NCBI GenBank assembly: GCA_029204225.1
Contig: CM055092.1
Span: forward strand, 12,526,476 to 12,590,475
Reading direction: 5' to 3'
DNA: 64,000 nt
Source of the DNA: Diphasiastrum complanatum
Taxonomy: Eukaryota; Streptophyta; Lycopodiopsida; Lycopodiales; Lycopodiaceae
Shown: positions 33,041 through 46,900 of the stretch, in pieces
Position numbering within the stretch: position 1 is the first letter of the stretch
Layout of the letters: every line of letters begins with the position of its first letter
The notes under the pieces: model-generated
The model's input: only the letters and a program-made list of their open reading frames with translations
Told to the model about the DNA's origin: nothing
The model's database searches: none
Translations under genes and position numbers: made by a program

Positions 33041-36000
33041 GCATTTCGATTCATAACTCACTACTAATACTGACTTCTCACACTTGTCATCATCACTTGC
33101 TTAGAACTAGAATTTGCCAATTAAACATCCTATCACTTTTATTCAAATCAACTGAAGACAAGTCTTGTTGTCAAATATAGCAATCCATCAGTTTTTAGTT
33201 TGGTGAAAGTTATACATCCATCTGGATTATCCAAAAAGTCTATTTAAATCCTCGCCAAACTGAAAAAAGTCATTTTTTGCCAAAAAGGAACCTTCTCTAG
33301 TTCTACCCTAGCATTATCATTATCAGAAATACCTACTATCCATCAAGCGAAGGTTAGTTTTTCCAAATTTTTCAGAAAAATCCAGATAAGGTTTTTTACC
33401 CAATATTGAAAGAACCCTCACCGAGTCAAATTTCGCCTAGGAAACCTTCGCCAGTACTATTTTTGAGGTCTGATCTATCAGATCTAGCTTCTGCCAAATT
33501 TTTGAAAGATTTGGTTACAGTTTTTCATTGATTCTAAGAAATTAATATTTCTAGAGTATTGATCGCTTGATCAAGATCTTTTTCCAAAATCAAAATCTGA
33601 TTATTGTCAAGTGATAAAGTTTTATAGATCTGATCAAAGATAGGGATTAGGTGAAAAACCTAGATCCAATCTCATTCCTATTGTTCTTCTGAAGTCATTT
33701 GGAATATAATATCAATACCAATATAATATCTACGTACCAGATCATAATCATTGTAATCAACGACGTTTGTTATGCTAATGTCATGTCCTCCAATGACCTC
33801 TACATTTTCGGAGGGGATATATCTAGGCCTTGGGGGATTTTTTTTTTGGAATTCCAGAAATTCCTCCTTTGTAGGCAATGTTTTTTCATAGGCTTTAGAT
33901 TTTTCAATCACTGCCTCCAAGGAGTAGAGAGAGAAAATACTACTTTTGGGCTCATCTAGAGAGAGAAGACAATACAAGCAAAATTGGCAAATCTCCAAAT
34001 TGACTCACAAAACTCATAGATCTTTCATACATTAATAAAGAGAATGAAAGTACATATAGAAACACGTGGAGATCCAAGCTTAATTCCTATTGGACCCCTT
34101 AAACATAGCCTCTCTAATCCTATTGGATGTGTGATGCAACATCCGTCACTTTTGATTGGACCCTTCCAACACATCTCTCTCTTATGATTGAACCCTTTGA
34201 CTTTTGCCACCACATAGGGTGCATCACTCATCAAACCTAAACTTGACATGTGTAAGCAACCTAACTAGCTCTAGTTACATCACAATTGAATTTTGGCCAA
34301 ATCATGATAAAAGATGTGTACTTGACCATTTGACTTCTAAAGCCAAAATTGGCCATCACCTAGTGACACCAAGATGCTTGACTAGCAATCTTTATGATAC
34401 CCCTAAAGTCAACATTATAAACTATTTCTAACTATTTTACACATGTGGGAACATGCTCCACACATGCAAAATGTACTCACAAACATAAAATCATAAAATA
34501 ACCAAGATAGATTTTTGACAATTTTTCAAATTGGTTGCCAACTTTTGGGTGATAGGTTGTCACAAAAGATGATTGGGCTCTCTGAAAAATCCAGGAAGTG
34601 AAGATCCTTGATCATCCTCTTGATCCATACCATCTCTTTTGTGCAATGAGTAAGTGCTTTGTACTCGGCCTCACTAGATGACAATGAGATAGTGACTTAA
34701 ACACATGTACATAAATAAAAAATAAACCTTAAAGATCATACACAAGCCATACTTACTCCTTTTTTAGTTTTTTTCGACCCTTCTATATACAAAAATGTTG
34801 CAAATTTTGACTTTTCTAATCTAGATTCTTACTATTTTTTTGTACTCGAGGGCATACATGGTTTACAAGCCCAAAAGCAATTATCCCAAGAGTACCCTCA
34901 TATAGCTTCTTTCCATAGTGTTAGTGCCATAGCCTTTGTTGGGCTGATAGTGGAAGAAGCTAAACTACTTGCTTGGGACCACAACATTGATCAAGGTTGC
35001 AAAATAAATAAGACTGTAATTCAAAGGATCAGATTTTTTCACAATAAGTATTTGGAAGTCTCCAAAGTTAAAGATTTCAATCAGATAGAGCTTAAAGTAC
35101 TCTATGCACAAGAGACAAGCTTGCCCTTTGATTCAAAACATCTGACGCAAAGTCTGACAAAATATAACAATTTCTTTCAACTTGCTTTTTGTATTGGCTA
35201 GGTAATTTTTTTGCTATGCTCATCATGGATTGCTATGTTTTTCATGAATTGTTATGCTTGTCATGAAGTCAATTTTATTATATTCTGAATTTTGAATCTT
35301 ATATTCATTACTAATTTTTTATTTTAGGTATGGGCCGTGGATAAGATTTTTGACAAGTGAAAATAATTTCAAATAAAAGGCCAACTTGCACAAGGTGCAT
35401 CAAAATTGAAAAAAAAAATTGCCTCCACTGAAATCCTAAAACTCATTCCTAGATAAATGGATATATTTGAGTGCAAGAACATACAAGAAATTAACTCTTC
35501 AAAGTGAATAATAAATATTTTTTTTAGAATTGTAGATGGTCAACTCTCTCTTTTAGAATTGGAAAAAGAATTTCAAAGATAATATTCACATCTGTTTTCA
35601 TTTCAATTTTTTTAGAATGATTTTTTTAATCTTAAAATATTTGTAACTCATACATTTTTTTTAATTTAGGCATAAATTATTTTTGAAAGTTCAAGAGGTC
35701 CTTGTGACAAGGTTAAATTGCCAAGATGATGAGTGCCAAAGGCTTTTTATCTTTGAGCAGCCGAAATGAAGCTTTAACTTCTTTTTTTATATTGTTTAGA
35801 GACGTGGTATTCACTTTACTCATGCTTAGCATCAATATTTCTTAGTTGTTTTTTTTTAAAAAGTTTTAAATTTTATATCTCTTATGCTAAGCATAGCTCT
35901 TTCTATGAAATTTCATATTCTTGATTAATTGACTTTACATGAACCATTTGTTACATATAGATGCATGCTATAGATGTTTACATTCTTTCAAGAAAAGGTT

Positions 36001-37239
36001 CAATGCCCAACATAGACCGTGACTCTGTAAATACATTTGATTCTTTGTTGTTGAGTGCAGATAGTGATTTGTTGACATACTATCTTTCCCATTCAAATTG
36101 GTCTATGGATAAAAATGTGAAAAAGCCTATTAGAGGTAGCATTGAGTGGGGGATGATTTTTGGCGAGCATTTTTTGGTGAGTAGTTTCATGGCAAAGGCA
36201 AGCATCTTTAGCACATATAATGTGAAATTCATTGAAGGGACCCAAAGTCCAGAATGGACTTCACTTCATTAAAAATATTCAAAATGAAGATACAGTTCAT
36301 TTTTGCAAAGCAAAATGGTTTTGGGGCTATCTTTAACTAGAAGGCACTTTTTTGGCCATTCTTGGGCCAAAATGACACCTAAAACTGGCTGTTGAGAGCC
36401 AACGGACAGAGCGACATCACAGAGCAGGGAGAAAAGCGTTTTGTGGAGCTTTTATTACCATTCTATCGAGCGGAGTGCAAGTGACCTAGTGTGGGCTACA
36501 ATCGCTATTTAGGTACCATAGGGCCAAATTTGGGAAAATTTTGGGCTGGTGAACCCTGTTACAGGGCGGTACGGTGAGGCATAATCACTTCTAAATCAAT
36601 GTTGCTTACTTCTAATAGGGTAATAGGGTGTTTGGAAGTGATAAATGCAGTACGGGGGCAAATGGTTGTGGAATTGTGTGGAGAAAGCTAGTTCAACGAA
36701 AGTGCAGTTTGGCGGCATGACTACTCATCATTGGTGACAATTTTGAGAGGGCAAGCAATCACAGGTGAGAGTAGGCATGGTATGCCGGTTACAGGTGAAA
36801 AATTCTCATGATCAGGTTCAACTCTTGGGGTTAGAACCGACCAACATCAGGTGGCGTTTTGGAGGAACGTTCTCACAAGTATGATCGACATTGGCATTGT
36901 CAAGTCACGTGATAGCTGCATTAACACACGCATCTGTAGCTTGAAAATTTTTCTTTCGGAGGGAAATATGGGCTAGCTTGGAGGTACACACATTTTGGCG
37001 GTCACAGGTGATGTAAGCGCGAAGTTGTTGGATTATTCTCCTTATTACTAGTCGACTAATCGGTTTTAATCCTCATCCATTGTTTATCCAATTCTGCATA
37101 TTTTTTCGTGTTTTTATACAGTCTGCAGAATTACAAGTGTTTTTACACAATCTGTAGAAATACACTGAGTTTGACAACAGTGTCGTATTTTCTCTTTCTA
37201 CAATCTAGACAGTGTCGCCTATCAAGAATTATGAGTAAA
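33041..37239. other. AT-rich stretch without a recognised gene
   Basis: About 4.2 kb. Open frames at 33678-33998 (minus, 106 codons, with KNPPRPRYIPSENVEVIGGH), 34950-35201 (plus, 83 codons) and 35961-36272 (plus, 103 codons, DVYILSRKGSMPNIDRD) have no family I recognise. A dispersed repeat lies at 34200-34330. Base composition is strongly AT with many T runs at 35400-35900, and 36300-37000 is more GC-rich with GTTACAGG repeats. Probably old transposon remains. Confidence 0.4.
34200..34330. repeat. Dispersed repeat, copy 1
   Basis: GCATCACTCATCAAA, CCTAACTAGCTCTAG and TTTTGGCCAAAT occur here in an order that recurs on the minus strand at 61330-61435. The two stretches are degenerate copies of the same unidentified repeat. 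Confidence 0.5.
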
Positions 37240-38320
37240 TTACGAGGACAGGTACCAAACCTTCTCTATCAAACTTACGAGTTTTTGGATGTACTGCTTT
37301 TGCATATATTCCTCATGATCTCAAGAAGAAGCTTGACTTCCAGAGTATCAAATGTATTTTCATCAGCTACACTACTTCAGATCAAGCTACAAGTTGTTCG
37401 ATCCCATCGAGTCGAAGATATTCACTAGCCGGGATGTCATCTTCATCGAAGATCAGTTTCAAGATCTCAAAGGAAAAGGCAATGCCCATGTAGCCGACCT
37501 GTCAAATTCTCTTGATATATTGAACTTTCTAGTTCCTTAGTCGACTATTCTTATTGAAGGCCCAAGCTCATCTACTCTTGACGAACAACAAATCAATGGC
37601 AAACCAGAAGATGATGATGTTGCAGTTCAGCAATTACATTTTGATGGAAATAATCAACTTCCTCTACTACCTAGAAGATCTTCAAGAACTAGCATACCAC
37701 CTCACAGGAATATCGACGAGTCTGCAGCCTACCTTGTTCATGAGCTGATGTCTATCGAAGAGGCACTCAGTCAGCCTTCTTCGGATCTTTGGAAATAAGC
37801 TACGGATAAATAGTATTCATCTCTTATCAAGAACCAGACATGGACAATTGTCAAGTTACCTGCTAGCAGAAATGTAGTTGATTGTAAATGGATTTTCAAA
37901 TTCAAGTACAATGCAGATGGAAACATCAACAGAAGAAAGGCATGACTTGTCGTCAAAGATTTTTCTCAGGTATACAATGTCGATTACATTGAGACCTTCA
38001 GTCCAGTAGTCAAGCATTCTTCTATTCGACTTTTGTTATCATTTGTTGCTGCAGCAGATTTGGAAATACATCAAATGGATGTATAGACAACATATCTCAA
38101 TGGAGTTATTGAAGAAGACATTTACATGGTGCAACACGAAGGTTATATTATCAAGGGTAGACACAATCATGTGTGTAAACTCTATAAGACACTTTATGGC
38201 TTGAAGCAATCTACTCGGGCATGGTTTCAAAGGATCAATACTTTTTTTTATTGATCATGGCTACACAACACCTAGCTCTTCAGATTTAAATGTTTACTTC
38301 AAGACAACAATTTTCAAAAG
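37240..38320 (+). pseudogene. Ty1/copia relic E: integrase tail and reverse transcriptase N-half
   Basis: From 37243 the frame reads [20 protein letters not shown], then KKKLDFQSIKCIFISY, the Copia integrase tail. A frameshift near 37378 leads to SYKLFDPIESKIFTSRDVIF. Reverse transcriptase follows from about 37750: EEALSQPSSDLWK, stops, YSSLIKNQTWTIVKLPASR, VDCKWIFKFKYNADGNINRR, VDYIETFSPVVKHSSIRLLL, LEIHQMDV then a stop, TYLNGVIEEDIYMV, and LYKTLYGLKQSTRAWFQRI at 38186-38240. The YVDD part and RNase H are absent; the relic ends near 38320. No LTR is identifiable. Confidence 0.85.
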
Positions 38321-38803
38321 TGAGATCCATTTACATTCTGTAACATACCGTGGTTTATATCAAAGGGCTTTTTTTTCATCAGTCATGGTATTAGAGTATC
38401 TCCCTCTCTATAATCCTCTTTATAACTCTCTCTATATCCCTTCCTATAACCCTTCCTATAAATCTCTGAAACATGTTAAAATTTGCAAGGCTTATACCGA
38501 GGCCAAACGGCGGACCCAATGCTTGAGCTTTCCGCTTGCCCCGCTTCTCATTTTTAATTCTATCTTAAAAAAATTGCTCAAAAAAAGCATTGGAAATCGT
38601 GCATCTTCTTGTAGTGATCTCTACTAAGCATAGAAGAACTTAATTTAGAATGAATATTAGTGCTTGATCAACTAATAACAAAATTATGTTTAGTAGAAAA
38701 TCTATGGTGAGCTTGGAATATTTGTAAGCAGATGACACTCTAACATATTTGAAAACAACATACCATGGTAACAAGAGCATTATCAAAATATGTTTTCACA
38801 ATA

Positions 38804-39290
38804 TCATCTTTGCAAATCTGAAATTTTTATCATTGCCTCACTCATAATGAAAATAGAACGAGATTTGTCCAACTCCTTCACAAAGCTTGTGACGTTTCTT
38901 TCCTCCTCATCCTCATTTGATTGATCAACAAGTACTTTTCCTTGAACATGAAAATTGTGAATCACCCATGTCTCCTCATTAAAATATTCCAACAAGGTCA
39001 ACAACATCACATATATACTTAAAGGATTGGTGATCTGTCATCATCGTAAATTTGGTGTCGTATGAATAATGCCTCCAAACTTTCAACACATGAATGATTG
39101 TAAAATGTTTCTTCTCAAGAGTAGAATTCCTAGACCAAACATGATCATGCCTTTTGCTTTTAAAAGCAACTAGGCTACCATCATGATAAATGACTGCTCC
39201 CACACCATAGTTGCTAATATTCATTTCTACCAGGAATGGCCTATTGGGATCAACTATGGTTGAATTTGGAGTCATAGAAACACAATGCAA
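38804..39290 (-). pseudogene. Ty3/gypsy RNase H relic
   Basis: On the minus strand from 39290 the frame reads NRPFLVEMNISNYGVGAVIY, then DGSLVAFKSKRHDHVWSRNS, LEKKHFTIIHVLKVWRHY, and FTMMTDHQSFKYI, the typical gypsy RNase H order (in active copies the first segment has DAS in place of NIS, so the catalytic Asp is lost). A second frame at 39010-38804 continues LLTLLEYFNEETWVIHNF. Flanking reverse transcriptase and integrase are missing. Confidence 0.8.
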
Positions 39291-40252
39291 AGCTCGAAAG
39301 TTTCAAAGTTTATTAGTCCAAACTATAGGTGGGCTTTTTTGTAGCTATTTTTTTTCAGCCCCTTGAGAACATTCGTCAAGGGCAATGCTATAATAGCATA
39401 GTATGGCACAAAAGTTGTCAAAAAATATTATGAAGCCATAGAGAGGGATCCACCTTCTTTTATTAAGGTAGAGGACCTTTTGTGCCCTATTAAACTTGAC
39501 AAGGCCTTATTGAATTGATGCTAATTCTAATGTATGTGATGTCCTTCGACAAACATCACTTAAATTCTCAAAAGACATTTCCCAATTTGAGATTCAAATC
39601 TCTTACCTTGATGCACATAATAATCAACGACATAATCTTCAACTATTCAAGCATAATTCAACATTGGGACATGACAAAAGCACTTTTAAAGTGGAACATA
39701 TGGATGAAGAGAAATGTAAAATAATTTGGATGAAAAAGGAAGCCTATCAATAACAATTTTACTTATAGCAAAAGCCCAAATGTCACTTTGCCTTTCAAAA
39801 TAAATAACATGATCCCCTTCAATATGAGTGATAGTCCCATGGCTTATAAGTGTGATTGTTCATTGATGAAATAAACTGTTGGCATAATGGATGTTGCCAC
39901 AATTTTGACAATAATGTGATGGTGATGGTGGGGAAAATAGAATAGAATCCATCTCCATTGAACCATCGCGTGAACAAGCCGTTTCCTTAGCCGCGACGTT
40001 GGTAGTTGTTTAGGCTTTACAAGGAGTCTGTTCCCACTAATGAATGGCCCCCATGATGAGGACATGAGCTATCACCATTTGGATGAGATTCACAAATAAT
40101 AATAGTCATAAATGGTGACTCCCACCTCAAGTCAATGGTGTTATATGGTTGAAGGGGCCGTCTTAGTAAACATTACCCTTTGGGAGATGGGGACGCTTGT
40201 CCACCTTGTGGGTGAAACCAACCTTTTATACCTATTTCTAAAGGATAAAAGC

Positions 40253-40297
<45 letters not shown>

Positions 40298-40484
40298 AAC
40301 ACGCGCGTGTGGGGGGGGGGGGGGGGGGGTTGGGGGGTTGTAAAAACCTATGATTTGCTTAAAATTTAAGGGCAATCGGGCTCATAGCCTATGGGGAAAA
40401 CGAGTGTGTTTGTAAAATTTGCAAAAAAATGTTTTTAAGGCTTTTGTGAATGAATACTAGGTTTACTTGAGCAGTGCTTCTTGG
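39291..40484. other. Non-coding stretch with a (CA)n and poly-G tract
   Basis: No gene recognised upstream of the IF-3 start. Contains the microsatellite at 40256-40329 and a weak SINE-like block at 40485-40556. Part of it may serve as the IF-3 promoter, but no element can be assigned. Confidence 0.4.
40256..40329. repeat. (CA)n microsatellite followed by a run of 19 G
   Basis: CA repeat from 40256, a short AAACAC variation, ACGCGCGTGT, then 19 consecutive G. Such a tract is prone to length error in assembly. Confidence 0.95.
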
Positions 40485-40556
40485 TTTCCAAGAGGAGGCT
40501 CAAACCTGGGACCAAAGAAACTTTGGATGCCACGCTAACCAGTTGAGCCAACCCCG
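40485..40556 (-). repeat. tRNA-like (SINE-type) sequence upstream of IF-3
   Basis: On the minus strand TGGCTCAACTGGTTAGCG (40550-40533) resembles a Pol III A box and GGTTTGAGCC (40506-40497) a B box, about 26 bases apart. This fits a tRNA pseudogene or SINE head. No A-tail or target duplication is obvious. Confidence 0.4.
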
Positions 40557-40720
40557 TTGGGTTACTGTGAGCAGTGGAAGAAAAAGCTTTCATTGTTTCT
40601 CGATCATTTTCTGTATCCTCATCAATGGCCGCCTCCTACACATTTCATGGAAATTGTAGAACCAAGAACAACACTATGACCTCTTTTTAACGATTTTAAG
40701 TGGAGAGGAGAGGAAGAGAC

Positions 40721-40954
40721 ATGAGGCAGCAGGGATGGAGGCATTTGCTCTCACTTAAACACCTCTTGCTGCAGGCGTCCTCAAATGCTTCATGCATGCC
40801 GGAGCAGATGTCTGTCCTGAACACAGAGGCCGCTGTTGCACCCACAAAATCATGGAGGTCTTTGCTCCAGGAGTTGCAGTCAGCAGAAGAAGCCTTGCCA
40901 CTATGCAGATCCTTCGGTTTGGTTGCTCCCAGGCACTTTGGAAGCGCTCGCCCT
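40721..40954 (+). CDS. IF-3 exon 1 (presequence)
   Basis: 78 codons, ends at CCT|GTGAGT in phase 0. Encodes the targeting peptide and a poorly conserved spacer ending HFGSARP. Confidence 0.8.
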
Positions 40955-43900
40955 GTGAGTGTTCTGTTACTTATCCATAGCATGCTTAATGGAAAGAAAT
41001 TTAGGTTTATGAATTTGAGAACAGGGAAATGAAAAGGTGGCAATGTGGGTTTGAAGAAACGGACGAGACTTGTTGCTGAGGAATGGGACTGAAAGATATG
41101 TCTTTTAAGTAGAATGGCTTTTATTTTGTGAGCTCGATGGAGTTCGATAATAAACCTATGCCACATTATTCCTTTGCTTTCTGCTCACAAAGGTAAAGTC
41201 ATAAAGTATGAAGCTAGATAGCCTAGATGCTTCTTTTATACATAGATTTGATTGCTCTATTGTGAACACAGAACAGTAGTGGGAAAGCTGCATCCAAAAC
41301 AAACTTTGAAGAACCTGACGAAAAACTGGAGTCTGATAAAAAGGGTCGTCGTGTCAATAGAGCAGTGACAGATAGATTTGTTCGAGTCGTAACAGAAGAA
41401 GGTGGGCCTTGCATCTGACATTTTCATGAATTTAACCGTCACATGGTAACAACACGCCATTTTGTGAGGGAATGTTAACCCTAGTATGTGTTTACGATTG
41501 TTGAAGGAAAGTTAGCTACAATGTGTGCTTGGATCTCGATTCATGAAAAGATGGTTTGGTTCCAACTTCATTTTTTTTATGAAAACTGCTATCAATGAAC
41601 CTGAGGAGATTTGACTTGTCTAGTATTTTGAAAAGTTTATTGCTTCTAATCTTTGTGATAAGTATTGTAGGAGTGGCATACCAGCTCAATAAAAAATTTC
41701 ATATGATTTCGGTGGAATCCAATTTCCCGAAAATTCCCTTTTGAACGCTAATCAGCCTTTATTTGAAATTCTACTATTGTGACTTCATAGAAATGGAAAT
41801 GCTTTTCTATGACTGAATACTTATTTATACCCATATAAATCTCATTGGGTAGAAGGGAAAGAAAACTAGAAGTTTCCTTTTCATTGCAAGGCCCGCCGAA
41901 TAGGGTTTATGGTTTCTTAGGAAAGGACATGACATCTCCTTATTTCAATGGTAAATTGAATTGGTTTTTTAAAGTAGGGAATATAGCAAGGCATTAAGCA
42001 GATTGAAGGGAAAGTTGTAAATTTTCCTTAATTTTTCCATACCCAAGGAAGATACACTTCACGGATTCTGCATCAAGTTTCTTCCGCAAGTCCTTAGGTA
42101 TATGTGCATATGTTGTGCACCCAAATACTCGAAAGCTGCCCACCTTGGCTTGTTGCCACTGTATGCTTCTTCAGGTGTGATTCCTTCACCTGCTTTGGTT
42201 GGGCAATAGAAAAACAGCAGTTGCTATTGCTTCCGCCCAAAAGGAATTTGACAACCCCTATGTCTTGAGCATGCTCCTCGCACACTCTACTATAGACTTG
42301 TTTTTCCGCTCAGCCATGCCGTTCTGCTGCGGTGTATGTGGAGTAGCAAATTGTCTCTTTATCCCACATGCCTTGCATAGGTCTTTGAACTCATCAGAAG
42401 TATATTCACTACCTGCATCTGACATGAGAGTCTTTAGCCTCTTTCCTATGTGATTTTCCACCAAAGCTTTCCACTGTTTGAAGTATTTGAATGCTTTAGA
42501 TTTTTGTCTCAAAAAATAGACATCTAAGAAGGTCATGAAATAGTTGCCCCCCTTGCTGATCGGGTCTTCATGGGACCGCACAAATCTGAATGCACAGACT
42601 CAAGAATGGCCTTGGCCCTGGTAGCTTTTCCCTTTGGAAACCTTTGCCTTTGTTCCTTTCCTAGTGCACAAGCCTCACATGCATTTGAAGAAGACTAAAT
42701 GCTAGGAAGATCTACTACCATATTGTGCTTGTTCAAAACTCGTAAACTTTGATAGTTCAAATGACCATACCTCTCATGCCAAAGCTTGTCCTGGCTAGAA
42801 TCGTGTGTTGACAAGGCCTCTTGGCTAGGAATCGTTGTGTAAAGCTTGTAAAGACCCCCTTCTTGCATGCCCTTGGCTACCACCTTGAGGCTTTGATCTT
42901 TGTCTTTTACCAAACAGGTAGATTCGTCAAACTCCACCAACATGTTCTGTTTGGTAATGGCACCAACAGATAGCAAGCTCTTGGCCAATCCTGGTACATG
43001 CAACACACTTGATTACCTTCACCTCTCCTGATGACAGCTTCACTGGAACTATGCCTTTTCCCCTCACCTCATGTGTAGAGTTATCTCCAAGGCATACTTT
43101 TTGACCATCACCTGTCTCCTCATAGGTGTTGAACCAATATCTATGGGGTGTCATGTGCTTCGAGGCTCCAAAATCAAAGTACCATCCACCAAACGTGGAT
43201 TTAGATGATAGGGCTGCGGTGAATAGATCAAGCCCACTAGATTGCTCTGCTCTTGCAACTTTATCAACACTGCTGGTTTTTACCCTTCTTTTGATCACTT
43301 TACTTCTTTCGACATTCAAAAGCGAAATGCCCATACTTACCACAATAGTTGCAGTTGCCCTTCCTCTTGGGTGTAGATGAGAAATTGGTGCTTGACTCCT
43401 CTCCAACCGGTAACTTGGACACTTGCTGCTTCAAGCTTTGCTTTAAATCCTTCCCTTTGCCTTTCCCTTTCTTTTGAAAGTTTTGCTTCTTCTTAGAAGA
43501 AAATGCATGTTCTAGATTATCTTCCCTTTTAGAAAGATTTTTCCTTCTCATCTCCTCTTGTAAAAGAAGACCACATGCTCCCCAAAGGTTGGGAGTTTCT
43601 CCCTAGCAAAAACGGACATCACATAGTCCTGATAGTTGAATAACAAACTGCTCAAGAGTACTCGTATCACTTACTGTCTCTCCCACTGAAGCAAGCTGGT
43701 CCATAGGGTCCTTGACCTTTGTGATGTGATCATTGATTGTTGCACCTGTTTCCATCTTGAGAGTATATAACCTGTTCTGCAAGTAAATAAGCTTGGCTGA
43801 ATCCACTGTTTCAAACATAGACTTTAAATTGCCCCAAGCTTCCACTGCAAATATGAGAAATGATGTTGCCTTTGACAGAAAGATTGATCATCCAATGAGC

Positions 43901-46900
43901 CTTCTATCTCCTGCTAATGTAGTCCTTCAATTCAGGTTCAGATGTAGGTACATGCTCTCTACTTGCCATTATCTCCCAACAATTCCTGTCCATCAAGATG
44001 TTAGCCATCTTGAACTTCCACACTCTGTTGTTTGTGCCATCAAGTCTACTTGATTCACCCAATGGACTCTCTCCAAGACTAGCCATGCTATAATCTTTGC
44101 TCAAACAGAAGCTCAACCTGAAAGAAATCAGAAAAGAAATAACTTTCAACAACTAGGGTATGTAGCCACTTCAAGGCAACCCTTTAGCTCTTGCTTTTGA
44201 CTTTGCCACTTGGTATGGCCTTTCTAGCACAAGCACTAGACCCCACTGGATTAGAAACCAAAAGCCCCTATAGAAATTGCGCCCTACTATTGTGTAAGCT
44301 CCTCCAAAACGACTCCCCAAAACTCAGCCAGAATCAGGAAGTTTTTGGATCATCCCACTCTCCTTGCCAACAACTCTCCAACAGTGGAAGACAACCTGAT
44401 CTGACTCCCGTAGATCAAGAGCGCCCTCCTACAAGATTGAGGTGCTTGTGGAAGATGAGAATCTTCTCAAGAATCTAAGCACTGAAGTTTCTCTCACTCA
44501 CAGACTCACATGCTAGACAACTTGCTCTGATACCATGATGAATTGCAAGACCTAGCTATCAAGTATCTTAATCGCAATACTAGATCAACCAAAAAAGCTT
44601 GAGAAACTTAGCTTTGGAAAACATCAAATACAAGGAGAATTGCATAAGCTCCTCACAACGCCAAAAGTTAGAAGAGAAAATGAATTGTTGGAGAGAGAGA
44701 GGAGGGCGTGGGTCCTCCAAATCCCTTGTGAGGCAAGCACCTCAAGTACATGCATGGAAAGTCTAGGTGTCAACCATATGAACGAGCTACTTGGCCAAGT
44801 GGGCCACTTGCACTAATTTTCTTAACTTACTAATAAGGAGTCTCATGTATTTAATTAATAACATGCCCATGAGTTATGTACAATTTACAACATAATTAGT
44901 TAGCCAAAGGGGTAAAATAGGTATTACTCTTCAACAGGTAATACATTCAAGTAGATGCTATACTCGAGAACAGAAGTATCATAATGTCTTTATCTAGAAA
45001 TCGTAGCATTTTTTTTGAATAGTGCATTATTTTGCTATCGAGATTTCTTGCAAGTTGCACCTTTGATGAAATTCAAAAAGTGCTCAAGCACAAGATGTCA
45101 GCCTCGTAACAAAATCAACTGGTGTAAAGAAATGTGATTATTTGTAAGTCAGAAAGTTTTTTTTTTGGGTCTTCTTTGGAAATATTTTTAGCTGTCTTAG
45201 AAAAAAAAAAGAATCCTAGAAAGTCCAAGAAACTTGTAAGTTGTGCATAAGACATGGGGGTAAAAGATTTAGTACATAGTACACCCTACTTGTGCTAATT
45301 GGGCAAAGTAATATCAAGTAGGTTGAGGACCCATGTGGGTTCTAGAGCTAGAATTAGCAAGACACCACCTCTATACATTACATGCTATATGTAGCCCAAA
45401 CTTTGGAGGGGTTTCCACGCCCTACTACACTTTGAATAATCATTCAAGTTGTGTGAGCTTTGAAGTCCTCTCTCTCTTGCTTTTGTGTTCTACTCCATAG
45501 CTGGTTTTCTGAAGCTTTCATAGTGTGCTTGCTATGCTGTTATGATACTCCATAGCTAGGCCTTGGAATTTGTCATGGTATCAGAGCAGGTTATGTTGCC
45601 CGTGGTGTGGTGAAAGCTTGTTTGATCAGATTCTTGGCATTCCTGGAGAGCAGCTTACCTTTGAGGAGGGAGCACTTTTTGTAGGGCGCGCATCTGATCT
45701 CTGTGCTTTCAGCATGGTTGGAGTACTGTTGGCAAGGGGAGTACAGGGAGCCAAAAAGTTTCTAATTTGGGACAAATTTTTTTGAGTCTTTTTGGACAGC
45801 CAGGACTATAGGAGGGCGCTTTCTACAGTGGGGACTTCAGTGAAAGTTCTGAGTGGATCTTGGACAAGGGCTAGGACAGCCATACAGGGGGATAGTTTCA
45901 AATCCAGAAGTTGAGGGTTATTGAGCAAGTGGTGCATACCCTAGTTGGGTGAAAACCCCAGTTTGCCTTTTGTGTTTTATTTCTATCCAGCTATGTCTAG
46001 TCTTGCAGAGAGCATGCTGAGTGAAGCCAGCCGGATTGATGGCACTAACTTTAGCATATGGAAATTCAAGATCAAGAACATTCTTGAAGACAAAGAATGT
46101 TGGAAGCTTGTGACAGGTGAGGAGCCTGTTCCAACATCTGAACTTGAACTTAAGGACTATATCAAGAGAGGGGAAAAGGCACACAAAATCATCAACATGT
46201 CAGTGAGGGATAATGTGATTCCTCTGATCAGGTCAGCCAAAGGGCCTGTGGATGCATGGCACATTCTTTGTGCATTGTATGAGACAGCAAGTACAACCAG
46301 GTTTCTCTACTTGAAGAACAAGTTGTATACTCTCAGAATGAAGAGAGGGGAGACAATTACTGATCATCTTACTAAGATTCAGGATATTAGATATCAGCTT
46401 TCTGTACTTGGAGAGTCTATTGCTGACAAAGACTTGGTGCCAATAGTTCTGAATAGCTTGTCATATGCTTATCAGAACTTTGTGATGATGATATCAGTGA
46501 GAGAGAAGATCCCGACCTATGAAGAAGTCTATGGTCTCTTGTTACAGGAGGAGATGAGGAGAGTTAATCTCTCCAAGAGGGAAGATTTCCAGGAGCATGC
46601 CTTTGCTTCTAAGAAGAAGCAAATTCCAGCCAAGGATAAGAAGAAAGGTAAAGGCAAGAACAAAGGAGCACCACAAACACTTGAGCAAGGAATGGAGAAC
46701 TTGCAGATGTCAGAAGCACAATCCTCCTCGAATACTTCTTCCACACCTCGAAGGAAGGGGAATTGCAATTACTGTGGTAAATATGGACACTTTGCTTTTG
46801 AGTGCAGGAAGAAGCTTGCAGACCAAAAGAAGGGCACAAAGAAGCAAGGAGGAAATGTTGTTGAGAGTGTTGCAAGAAAGGACCAGAGTGACATAAGGCA

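Larger units (their letters stand above)
42060..44936 (-). mobile_element. Ty1/copia element D, 3'-truncated
   Basis: On the minus strand: 5' LTR (44936-44536), primer site, gag, protease and integrase up to about 42060, where the element ends in the integrase tail ([17 protein letters not shown]-like). Reverse transcriptase, RNase H and 3' LTR are missing. Related to element C by protein sequence, but the LTRs are not alike beyond the first 30 bp. Lies in IF-3 intron 2, antisense. Confidence 0.85.

Noticed and set aside
45570-45785. 71-codon frame at the start of Copia C
   Set aside because: Begins in the primer binding site and runs through the untranslated leader; no similarity to gag.
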